Origin: Bryobacterales bacterium
Lineage (GTDB): Bacteria > Acidobacteriota > Terriglobia > Bryobacterales > Bryobacteraceae
Reading direction: 5' to 3'
Assembly (NCBI GenBank): GCA_003154855.1
Contig: PMEV01000124.1
Location: forward strand, 1 to 12,312
Length of the DNA stretch: 12,312 nucleotides
Positions 1 through 6,123 of this stretch are shown one piece after another (position 1 is the stretch's first letter; every line of letters begins with the position of its first letter). Both the position numbers and the translations under genes were made by a program. The notes beneath the pieces were generated by a model. That model made no database searches and was not told the origin of the DNA. It was given only the letters and a program-made list of their open reading frames with translations.

Positions 1-329
1 ACTGCGACCCCGACCAGGTGGACTACCCCATCGCGGGCAACGACGACGCTCTGCGCGCCATTCGCCTTTTCTCCAGCAAGATCGCCGACGCCGTCATCGA
101 AGGCCGCGCCCTGGCGACCGAGCAGGAGTTCACCGCCGAGAAGATCGTCAGCGACGAAACGCCGCTCGAGGATATTCCCGAGTATACCCAGTACGTCGAC
201 CCCCGCTACAGCGAGCAGTTGATGTCCGAGAGCCTGCCCGACGAGGATTTGCCCTCGTCCTCGCTGCCCCGCAAGGGGCCCGGCTCCGAGACGGCCGGCG
301 AGGTCGCGGCGCGCGAAGAGAATCCGTAG
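1..329 (+). CDS. rpsB: 30S ribosomal protein S2, C-terminal part
   Basis: The 5' end lies outside the window; the first complete codon is at position 3 and the stop is TAG at 327-329. The visible protein begins CDPDQVDYPIAGNDDALRAI, the well-conserved C-terminal region of S2, followed by LFSSKIADAVIEGR. S2 binds the 30S subunit and is needed for S1 binding and initiation. After the last conserved helix there is a tail of about 70 residues rich in Asp, Glu, Ser and Pro (for example PLEDIPEY, SLPDEDLP), longer than the short tail of E. coli S2. The neighbour tsf starts 44 bases later, the usual bacterial rpsB-tsf order. Identity is certain; only the function of the long acidic tail is unknown. 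Confidence 0.96.
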   Translation, partial: CDPDQVDYPIAGNDDALRAIRLFSSKIADAVIEGRALATEQEFTAEKIVSDETPLEDIPEYTQYVDPRYSEQLMSESLPDEDLPSSSLPRKGPGSETAGEVAAREENP

Positions 330-349
330 GACAAGCTTTAGCTTGTCCT
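328..349 (+). promoter_or_regulatory. Perfect hairpin between rpsB and tsf
   Basis: AGGACAAGC at 328-336 and GCTTGTCCT at 341-349 are exact reverse complements separated by the loop TTTA. The left arm includes the last two bases of the rpsB stop codon. No T-run follows (CAGCTAAGGA), so it is not a standard intrinsic terminator. It ends 24 bases before the tsf ATG. Possible roles are an mRNA processing or stability element, or partial attenuation that sets the S2 to EF-Ts ratio. The structure is directly visible; the role is inferred. Confidence 0.6.
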
Positions 350-373
350 CAGCTAAGGAATAGGTAAGACACC

Positions 374-1000
374 ATGGCGGACATTACCGCACAATTAGTG
401 AAACAACTGCGCGAGCGCACCGGCGCCGGCATGATGGAGTGCAAGAGCGCCTTGCAGGAAGCCAACGGCGACCTGGCCGAGGCCGAAGTCGTACTGCGCA
501 AACGCGGCATCGCCGCGGCCTCCAAGAAGGCCTCCCGGGCCACCAAGCAAGGACTGGTGGGCAGCTACATTCACCCCGGTTCCCAGCTCGGCGTGCTGGT
601 CGAGGTCAATTGCGAATCCGATTTCGTGGCCCGCACCGGCGAGTTCCAGCAACTGGTCCACGACATCGCCATGCAGATCGCCGCGGCCGACCCCCGCTTC
701 ATCCGCAAAGAGGACGTCACGCCGGAGGTTCTCGAGAAGGAACGCGAGATCCAGCGCGCCCGCGCCCTGGCCGAAGGCAAGCCCGAAAAGATCGTCGACA
801 AGATCGTCGAAGGCCGCTTGAGCAAGTTCTACGAGGAGGTCTGTCTCTACGAGCAGCCCTTCATCAAAGAGAACACCATCACCATGGGCCAGATGATCGC
901 CTCCAAGATCGCCAAGACCGGCGAGAACATCACCGTCTCGCGGTTCTCCCGCTTCAAGCTGGGCGACCGCGACGAGCCGGCTGGCCCCGCCGGGGCTTGA
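374..1000 (+). CDS. tsf: Elongation factor Ts
   Basis: This 208-residue protein is the guanine-nucleotide exchange factor for EF-Tu in cytosolic translation. The N-terminal UBA-like domain (about residues 3-45) carries the signature LRERTGAGMMECKSAL. The core motif that contacts EF-Tu appears as SDFVA at residues 82-86 (TDFVA in E. coli), and the family sequence QPFIKE lies near the C-terminus. At 208 residues it is the short form, like the roughly 200-residue Thermus type, with one core subdomain reduced relative to the roughly 280-residue E. coli protein. The ATG at 374 has AAGGA at 355-359 (14 bases away) and a weaker AGG at 362-364. It is followed after 11 bases by pyrH, consistent with one operon. 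Confidence 0.96.
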   Translation: MADITAQLVKQLRERTGAGMMECKSALQEANGDLAEAEVVLRKRGIAAASKKASRATKQGLVGSYIHPGSQLGVLVEVNCESDFVARTGEFQQLVHDIAMQIAAADPRFIRKEDVTPEVLEKEREIQRARALAEGKPEKIVDKIVEGRLSKFYEEVCLYEQPFIKENTITMGQMIASKIAKTGENITVSRFSRFKLGDRDEPAGPAGA

Positions 1001-1002
1001 TC

Positions 1003-1006
1003 GGAG
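1003..1006 (+). promoter_or_regulatory. Ribosome binding site of pyrH
   Basis: GGAG lies 5 bases before the GTG at 1012, in the short gap after the tsf stop. It supports the GTG as the pyrH start, even though the frame stays open far upstream through tsf. Confidence 0.6.
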
Positions 1007-1011
1007 CCGCC

Positions 1012-1725
1012 GTGGCCCGCTTCGACCGCATCCTGCTTAAACTCAGTGGCCAGACCCTGGCCGGCGGAGCTTCGTTCGGCATCGACGCGGAGCGCGTGCG
1101 CGCCCTGGCTTCCGAAATCGCGGAGGTCGCCCGCGCCGGCGTCCAGCTCGGCCTGGTGGTGGGTGGCGGCAATTTCTTTCGGGGCGTGGCCGCCGCCGCC
1201 AAGAACATGGACCGGGTCACCGCCGACACCATGGGCATGCTGGCCACGGTCCTCAATGCGCTGGCCCTGCAGGACGCCCTCGAGCGGCAGGGGGTGCCGG
1301 CCCGGGTCATGACCGCTCTCGAAATGCCCCAGGTCGCCGAGCCCTACATTCGCGGCCGGGCCATTCGTCATCTCGAGAAGGGCCGTGTGGTGGTCTTTGC
1401 CGCCGGCACTTCCAATCCCTACTTCTCCACCGATACGGCCGCCACCCTGCGCGCCCTCGAGATCCGGGCCCAGCTCGTCGCCAAGGGCACCCGGGTGGAC
1501 GGCGTCTACGACCAGGACCCCCTGAAATACTCCGATGCCGTCCTCTTCCCCGAGATTTCCTACGCCGAGGTCCTCACCCGGGCTCTAGGCGTCCTGGACG
1601 GCGCCGCAGTGGCCTTATGCCGCGAGAACCAGCTTCCCATGCGGGTCTTCAACCTGGAACAGCCCGGCAACATTCTCCGCGTGGCCCTGGGAGAGCCTGT
1701 GGGCACGCTGATTCGCCAGGGCTAG
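1012..1725 (+). CDS. pyrH: Uridylate (UMP) kinase
   Basis: This 237-residue protein converts UMP plus ATP to UDP plus ADP in pyrimidine nucleotide synthesis. It belongs to the amino-acid-kinase fold and is hexameric in known bacterial members. Visible motifs are LKLSG near residues 9-13, GGGNFFRG at 51-58, ADTMGMLAT at 71-79, GTSNPYFSTDTAA at 132-144 and RVDGVYDQDP at 161-170, covering the phosphate- and nucleotide-binding loops. The length matches the family (about 235-245). The start is GTG, chosen because the preceding GGAG is 5 bases away and the protein then aligns with family N-termini. The reading frame is open from about position 439, but that part overlaps tsf in another frame and has no kinase sequence. 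It sits between tsf and frr, a common bacterial order. Confidence 0.95.
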   Translation: MARFDRILLKLSGQTLAGGASFGIDAERVRALASEIAEVARAGVQLGLVVGGGNFFRGVAAAAKNMDRVTADTMGMLATVLNALALQDALERQGVPARVMTALEMPQVAEPYIRGRAIRHLEKGRVVVFAAGTSNPYFSTDTAATLRALEIRAQLVAKGTRVDGVYDQDPLKYSDAVLFPEISYAEVLTRALGVLDGAAVALCRENQLPMRVFNLEQPGNILRVALGEPVGTLIRQG

Positions 1726-1779
1726 GCTGGACACCGCACCCGCGCCCATGCGAGGATCGAACAAGAGCAGGATCGTTCT

Positions 1780-2382
1780 ATGAAACCAGACCAAGCTGAA
1801 GTCACCACCCCGACGTTCAAGTCCGTGAAGGAAGTGGAAGCGCACGCCAAGGCGCGCATGGAGAAGGTCCTCGGGGACCTCCAGCATGCCTTATCGGGCA
1901 TCCGCACCGGTCGCGCTTCGGTGAGCCTTCTGGATCCCGTCAAGGTCGACTATTACGGGAATCCCACTCCCATCAACCAGGTCGCCACCCTGCACGTGCC
2001 CGAGGCTTCCCTCATTACACTCCAGCCCTGGGACGTCTCACAAATCGGCGCCATTGAGAAGGCCATCCGCGCCTCCGACTTGGGGTTGAATCCGTCCAAC
2101 GACGGCAAGATCATCCGCGTGCCCATCCCGGCGCTCACCGCCGAGCGCAGGAAGGAACTCGTCAAGCACCTGCACGGCGTCGCCGAAGATCACCGCGTCT
2201 CGATCCGTAACCTCCGCCGCGATGCCAACGAGGGGCTCAAGAAACTCCTCAAGGACAAGCTCATCAGCGAGGACGACGAGCGCCGCGCCCTCGAGGAGGT
2301 CCAGAAGCTGACCGATGCCCACATGCTGAAGGTCGATCAGGCCGCTAAGGCCAAAGAGAAGGAAGTCCTCGAGTTGAAGTAG
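1780..2382 (+). CDS. frr: Ribosome recycling factor
   Basis: This 200-residue protein acts with EF-G to split the post-termination ribosome. Signature sequences are IRTGRAS at residues 41-47, KAIRASDLGLNP at 94-105, the domain II to I return IRVPIPALTAERRKEL, the conserved RRDAN at 146-150, and LKDKLISEDD. It is about 15 residues longer than the usual 185 because of an N-terminal extension (residues 1-15, KPDQAEVTT and following). The ATG at 1780 is kept although its Shine-Dalgarno (CAGGA, about 7 bases upstream) is weak. The alternative GTG at 1825 would give a family-length protein but has no visible ribosome site. The gap to pyrH is 54 bases with no evident terminator, so it is probably the last gene of the operon. 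Confidence 0.95.
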   Translation: MKPDQAEVTTPTFKSVKEVEAHAKARMEKVLGDLQHALSGIRTGRASVSLLDPVKVDYYGNPTPINQVATLHVPEASLITLQPWDVSQIGAIEKAIRASDLGLNPSNDGKIIRVPIPALTAERRKELVKHLHGVAEDHRVSIRNLRRDANEGLKKLLKDKLISEDDERRALEEVQKLTDAHMLKVDQAAKAKEKEVLELK

Positions 2383-2662
2383 GGCAGGGCTCCAGCCTGC
2401 TCCATTCTACGTATCGACTGTGTAAGGATTACAGCCCGCCCGATGCCTCGGAGCATGCCCTGTGGCGCATTGGCGCCCACGGGTGTGTCCGAATGTCACT
2501 TCCGGCCCAGCGTCGGCGGCGCGGAAACCATCGCAAACCCAAGGCTAACGATCACCAACATCACGAGAATCCCGGCTACAAACATACAGTCACCCCGTAC
2601 TCTCGGCTTTTTGTATGCACGCCAGGTTCCAAACGCGGGACGCGCCCAGCCTCGCAGCCGTC
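2383..2662. other. Intergenic region between convergent frr and sugar transferase genes
   Basis: About 280 bases separate the ends of two convergent genes. Visible structures are all weak: a 5-bp stem GCAGG/CCTGC at 2384-2400 just after frr, a GGCGC/GCGCC stem at 2464-2477, and a CGCG/CGCG stem at 2634-2644 that precedes TTTGG on the minus strand. None has a strong stem plus a T-run, so no terminator is called with confidence. A T5 run at about 2608-2612 lacks a good stem. A 29-codon minus-strand open frame at 2496-2585 is listed separately. Confidence 0.5.
2496..2585 (-). CDS. Possible 29-residue single-pass membrane mini-protein
   Basis: Reading the minus strand from the ATG at 2585 gives 29 residues ending at a TGA (2496-2498). 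Residues 2-21 are almost entirely hydrophobic (FVAGILVMLVIVSLGFAMV), followed by the polar end SAPPTLGRK, so it would be one membrane helix with a short basic tail. A GGGGTGA sequence ends 4 bases before the ATG, a plausible ribosome site. It begins 77 bases after the stop of the sugar transferase gene on the same strand and could be co-transcribed with it. No family is recognised. At this length a chance open frame is quite possible. Confidence 0.27.
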   Translation of the reverse strand: MFVAGILVMLVIVSLGFAMVSAPPTLGRK

Positions 2663-4054
2663 CTACTGCGCCCCGCGCTGCACCACCATGGTTTTCACGG
2701 TTTGGAACAGGATGTAGGCGTCCAACGAGAGTGACATGTTCTTGATGTAGTACAGGTCGAACTCCAGCTTGGTGATCGTATCCTCGATCGAGTCCCCGTA
2801 CTTGTGGTTGATCTGCGCCCACCCGGTGATGCCCGGCTTCACGCAGTGCCGCTGCCGGTAGTAGGGGATCTTCTCGGCCAGCACCCGCACGAACTCCGGC
2901 CGTTCCGGGCGCGGCCCCACGATCGACATTTCCCCCCGCAGCACATTCCAGAGTTGCGGCAACTCATCGATCCGCAGCCGGCGCAGCCAGCGTCCCAAGG
3001 GGGTCACGCGGGGGTCGTCCTTGCTGGCCCACACGGCACCCGTCCGCGCCTCGGCGTCGACCCACATGGAACGAAACTTATACAGTGTAAACACCTTGCC
3101 ATTCCGCCCCACGCGCGCCTGGCGGAACAGCACGGGCCCTCGCGAACTCAGCTTCACCGCCAGCGCCGTGAGCGCCATCACCGGCAGCGCGGCCAGAGCG
3201 CCCACCAGGGCCAGCGCGGCCGAATAGAACGATTGCAGCGCCACCTTGCCCCGTGCCGGCCCCATGCCCCCGGAAAAGATGAGCTGCGCCGGCCGCAGTT
3301 CCTTCGTGCAGGTCCGGCCCAGCGCTTCCTCGTAGACCGTCCCGGCCTCCTCGATGGGAATGCCCGAGAACCGCAGATCGAGCAACTCCTGCACGGGCAT
3401 GCGCTCGCGGCGCTCGGTCAAGCCCACCACGATGCGATCCGGCCTGCCAGCCTCGACGATGCCGCGGAGGGCCTTGATCGGCCCCAGCACTTTCGCGCCA
3501 TTCAGCGGCCAGCCCGGCTCGTGGTGGTCTTCCACGTACCCCAGGTTCGTGTAACCCAGCTCCGGGCGCCCGGCAATCCGCTCGGAGATCGCCTCGACCA
3601 CCTGGTTGATCCCCAGGAACAGAATTCGCTCCTCGGCGAAGGCCCGCAGAACGAAGTGCGCGTAAACCATGCGCCAGACGGACAACGTGACCGCCGCCAG
3701 GGCGCTGCCCCACATCATGATGTGCGCCGGCAGCCGCCAGTTCGGGTTGCCGTAAGAGAGCAGCGCTTCCACGATGAACGCGAAGCCGATGGCCTGCACG
3801 ATTTCCAGCGCCTGCGCCGTGTGGGAGACCGTCCGGATCTCCGCGTACAGGTCCAGCAGGTGCAGGCCCAGCAGGATCGCCAGCACTACCACGAGAATAC
3901 GCGCCAGGCCGCCGTCGAAGAAGAGGTAGGTCCACGGATCCACCTCCAGCACCCAATACGCCGTCACGACGTAGCAGAAGGTGAGCAGCATCGCCTCCGA
4001 TAGCAGGAGCACCACGATACTGGTCGGCAGCGATACCCGGAAGAGCCGAATCAT
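2663..4054 (-). CDS. Polyprenyl-phosphate sugar-1-phosphate transferase (exopolysaccharide initiation)
   Basis: This 463-residue inner-membrane enzyme transfers a sugar-1-phosphate from a nucleotide sugar to a polyprenyl phosphate, the first step of exopolysaccharide repeat-unit assembly. Hydrophobic segments lie at about residues 12-34, 50-68, 84-100 and 112-132. A soluble Rossmann-like region follows (RILFLGIN at 143-150, then DRIVVGL at 206-212). A further membrane segment lies at about 275-301. The catalytic bacterial sugar transferase domain has LYKFRSM at 324-330, RIDELPQLWN at 361-370 with the key Asp-Glu pair 363-364, MSIVGPRPE at 376-384 and KPGITGWAQ at 406-414. The architecture matches the WcaJ/EpsB-like group; membership of the PEP-CTERM-associated subgroup is possible but not shown. 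The start ATG has no clear Shine-Dalgarno. No other polysaccharide genes are in the window, so the sugar is unknown. Confidence 0.9.
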   Translation of the reverse strand: MIRLFRVSLPTSIVVLLLSEAMLLTFCYVVTAYWVLEVDPWTYLFFDGGLARILVVVLAILLGLHLLDLYAEIRTVSHTAQALEIVQAIGFAFIVEALLSYGNPNWRLPAHIMMWGSALAAVTLSVWRMVYAHFVLRAFAEERILFLGINQVVEAISERIAGRPELGYTNLGYVEDHHEPGWPLNGAKVLGPIKALRGIVEAGRPDRIVVGLTERRERMPVQELLDLRFSGIPIEEAGTVYEEALGRTCTKELRPAQLIFSGGMGPARGKVALQSFYSAALALVGALAALPVMALTALAVKLSSRGPVLFRQARVGRNGKVFTLYKFRSMWVDAEARTGAVWASKDDPRVTPLGRWLRRLRIDELPQLWNVLRGEMSIVGPRPERPEFVRVLAEKIPYYRQRHCVKPGITGWAQINHKYGDSIEDTITKLEFDLYYIKNMSLSLDAYILFQTVKTMVVQRGAQ

Positions 4055-4066
4055 GCGTGAAAACGA

Positions 4067-4075
4067 AGTCTAGCA
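4067..4075 (-). promoter_or_regulatory. Possible extended -10 promoter of the sugar transferase gene
   Basis: On the minus strand TGCTAGACT fits the extended -10 pattern TGnTAnAnT (4 of 6 in the hexamer). It ends 12 bases before the ATG at 4054, so transcription would start about 6 bases before the start codon, leaving almost no leader. This agrees with the absence of a Shine-Dalgarno site. No convincing -35 was found. The match is short and could be chance. Confidence 0.27.
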
Positions 4076-4111
4076 CGCCCGCCCTATCTCCTGCGCCGGG
4101 CCGCGCCGCTC

Positions 4112-4120
4112 TGCTAAAGT
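4112..4120 (+). promoter_or_regulatory. Possible extended -10 promoter of the OPT transporter gene
   Basis: TGCTAAAGT at 4112-4120 fits TGnTAnAnT, with TAAAGT as the -10 hexamer. It ends 8 bases before the ATG at 4129, so a transcript starting 7-8 bases downstream would begin almost at the start codon (leaderless). No Shine-Dalgarno precedes that ATG. Inference from a short motif only. Confidence 0.27.
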
Positions 4121-4128
4121 CGGTTCTT

Positions 4129-6087
4129 ATGCCCGCCACGCCACAGCAACCCGAGATGACCGTGAAGGCCGTCGTGCTCGGCCTCTTTCTGGCCCTGGTT
4201 TTCGGCGCCGCCAATGCCTATATCGGCCTCAAAGCCGGCCAGACCGTCGCCGCCACCATCCCGGCGGCCGTCATCGCCGTGGCGGTCTTCCGCATTCCGC
4301 GTTTCCGCGGAACCGTCCTCGAGCAGAACATCGCCCGCACCGCCGCCTCGGTTGGAGAAGCGCTAGTCGCCGGCGCCGTCTTCACTATCCCCGCCTTCCT
4401 GCTGGTCGAGATTGGCGGCAAGCGGTTGTGGACCGGCCTCGCCGCCCACTATTGGCAGGCCGCCTTCATTCTCCTCACCGGCGGTCTCATCGGCGTCTTT
4501 TTCATCATCCTGCTCCGCCGCCCCCTGTGCGTGGAATCCGATCTCCCCTTTCCCGAGAGCGTCGCCAGCGCCGAAATCGTCAAGGCCGGCGAACGTTCCA
4601 GCGACGCCCCCCGCTACCTGTTCGGCGCCATGGCCTTCGGAGGCCTGCTTCAGTTCCTCACCGACGATCACGGTCTGCAAATCTTCCGCGATTCCTCCAG
4701 CGGCTTCCTGCGCTTCTCGCGCGCCGTCGTGCACCACTTCGATCTGGACCACAAGCCCCTCGCCGATGTCACCTACGGCGGCGGCATCCCCTGGTCCACG
4801 CCCTCCCTCTCGCCGGCCCTGGTGGGCATCGGCTACATCATCGGGCCGCAGCTCTCCGCTATAACTTTCGCCGGCGGCGTGATGGCCTGGTGGCTTCTCA
4901 TTCCGCTCCTGCTGTTCTTCGATCCGGACCTTGCCAGCCGCCTGCACTTCTCCGCCAACGCCCCCTGGGACGTCATCGCCAACTCGGTTTGGTACAACAT
5001 TGTCCGCCCCATCGCCGTGGGCATGATGCTGGTGGGGGCCTGCCACACCCTGTTCTCGATGCGCGACTCCATCATCCGCTCCTTCCGCGGCGCCTTCGCC
5101 GCTTCCACCGCCGCCCGGGACGCCGCTCCGCTCGATCCCTCCGACCGCGATATCCCCGCGCGCTGGATTCTCCTCGGCATCCTCGGCCTGCTGGTTCCCA
5201 TCACCGCCATCTACTTCTACTTCACCCAAGGTTGGCTCTCCGCCATCGTCGCCGCCGTGGTGATGACCCTCACCGGCTTCCTGCTCTCCGCTATTGGCGG
5301 CTACCTGGTGGGTCTGGTGGGCAGTTCCAATCAGCCGGTCTCGGGTCTGACCCTGGCGGCTCTGGTCATCGCCGCTCTCGTGATGCTGGCTCTGGGCGTC
5401 ACCGGGGCTCCGGGAGTCGCGGCTGTGCTGGGCGTCGCGGCGGTGGTTTGCTGCGCCTGCTGCGTCTCCGGATCCCTCATCCAGGACCTCAAGGCCGGCC
5501 ACCTGCTGGGAGGCACTCCCTGGAAGATGGAGATCGTCGAGATCATCGCCGTCGTGCTGCTCTCTTTCTTCCTGATGTGGCCCATTATCATCCTCCATCA
5601 GGCCTATGGGATTGGCAGCCTCAAGTTGCCGGCGCCGCAGGCCGGGCTCATGGCCCAGCTCGCCACCGGCATCGTCGGCGGTGAGATGGCCTGGGGGCTC
5701 ATCGGCATGGGCGCGGCCTTCGGCGTGGCCCTGATTCTCGGCGGCGCCCGCTCGCTCATGCTGATCGCCGTCGGCCTCTATCTCCCCTTCAAGACCGATG
5801 CCGCCATCTTTGTCGGCGGCCTGATGAAGTGGGCGGTGGACTACTTCGCCAAGGATCGCCCCGCCGCCGAGGAGAAGGGAATCCTGGTGGCCTCCGGCCT
5901 CATCGCCGGCGAAGCCATTATCGGCATCCTGCTAGCCGTGCTCGCCGCCCGCGACATCCCGCCGCTCGCCCACTACCTCACCGGCGCGGATCAGTTCCGC
6001 TTCTTCCCCGCCTGGGGCGGCTGGCTATCCCTCGTGGGCTTCGCCGCTCTCGCCTGGGCGCTCATCCGGCTCCCCAATCGGCGCTAA
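4129..6087 (+). CDS. OPT family oligopeptide transporter
   Basis: This 652-residue, highly hydrophobic inner-membrane protein has about 15 predicted membrane segments. Family members import oligopeptides, or metal-chelate compounds in some branches, driven by proton symport. Visible OPT signatures are NAYIGLKAGQTVAATIPAAV at residues 29-48, the NIARTAASVGEALVAGAVFT stretch at 67-86, SPALVGIGYIIG at 228-239, and GSSNQPVSGLT at 398-408, followed by alternating glycine-rich helices. Length fits the bacterial OPT group (about 600-680). The frame is open from a GTG at 4057, but the upstream 24 residues are polar and unlike the family, and that start would nearly abut the divergent gene; the ATG at 4129 is preferred. 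The true substrate cannot be told from sequence. It stands alone, convergent with the REC-ATPase gene. Confidence 0.9.
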   Translation: MPATPQQPEMTVKAVVLGLFLALVFGAANAYIGLKAGQTVAATIPAAVIAVAVFRIPRFRGTVLEQNIARTAASVGEALVAGAVFTIPAFLLVEIGGKRLWTGLAAHYWQAAFILLTGGLIGVFFIILLRRPLCVESDLPFPESVASAEIVKAGERSSDAPRYLFGAMAFGGLLQFLTDDHGLQIFRDSSSGFLRFSRAVVHHFDLDHKPLADVTYGGGIPWSTPSLSPALVGIGYIIGPQLSAITFAGGVMAWWLLIPLLLFFDPDLASRLHFSANAPWDVIANSVWYNIVRPIAVGMMLVGACHTLFSMRDSIIRSFRGAFAASTAARDAAPLDPSDRDIPARWILLGILGLLVPITAIYFYFTQGWLSAIVAAVVMTLTGFLLSAIGGYLVGLVGSSNQPVSGLTLAALVIAALVMLALGVTGAPGVAAVLGVAAVVCCACCVSGSLIQDLKAGHLLGGTPWKMEIVEIIAVVLLSFFLMWPIIILHQAYGIGSLKLPAPQAGLMAQLATGIVGGEMAWGLIGMGAAFGVALILGGARSLMLIAVGLYLPFKTDAAIFVGGLMKWAVDYFAKDRPAAEEKGILVASGLIAGEAIIGILLAVLAARDIPPLAHYLTGADQFRFFPAWGGWLSLVGFAALAWALIRLPNRR

Positions 6088-6116
6088 AACAACTCTCTCG
6101 ACGAGCGCTTTGAGAG
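6085..6116 (-). terminator. Possible terminator after the REC-ATPase gene
   Basis: On the minus strand, 8 bases after the stop codon, TTGAGAG-type and CTCTCGA-type arms (6110-6116 and 6095-6101) form a 7-bp stem with one G-U pair and an 8-base loop. AGTTGTTTTA follows, a moderately T-rich tail. On the plus strand no T-run follows, so it would serve the minus-strand gene better than the transporter. The tail overlaps the transporter stop codon. Confidence 0.35.
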
Positions 6117-6123
6117 GCTGAAG

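Noticed and set aside
328..350. Intrinsic terminator after rpsB
   Set aside because: The stem is good but no T-run follows and tsf starts 24 bases later; listed instead as a regulatory hairpin.
439..1011. Open frame in phase with pyrH running back through tsf, giving a 428-residue protein
   Set aside because: The upstream part is Arg/Pro/Gly-rich with no family features and overlaps genuine tsf; pyrH has its own GTG and ribosome site. It is a high-GC open shadow frame.
2596..2612. Terminator with a T5 run downstream of frr
   Set aside because: The only stem before the T-run is CCG/CGG with a 6-base loop, too weak, and it lies about 215 bases past the frr stop.
2804..4003. 399-codon plus-strand open frame opposite the sugar transferase
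   Set aside because: Arg/His/Gln/Pro-rich shadow sequence; the opposite strand carries the catalytic sugar transferase motifs.
4057..4128. GTG start for the OPT transporter at 4057
   Set aside because: It adds 24 polar residues unlike the family, lies 2 bases from the divergent start codon and has no ribosome site.
4363..5598. 411-codon open frame opposite the OPT transporter
   Set aside because: Composition is Gly/Glu/Asp/His-rich low-complexity, typical of the antisense of a hydrophobic gene, and the transporter frame has strong family motifs.
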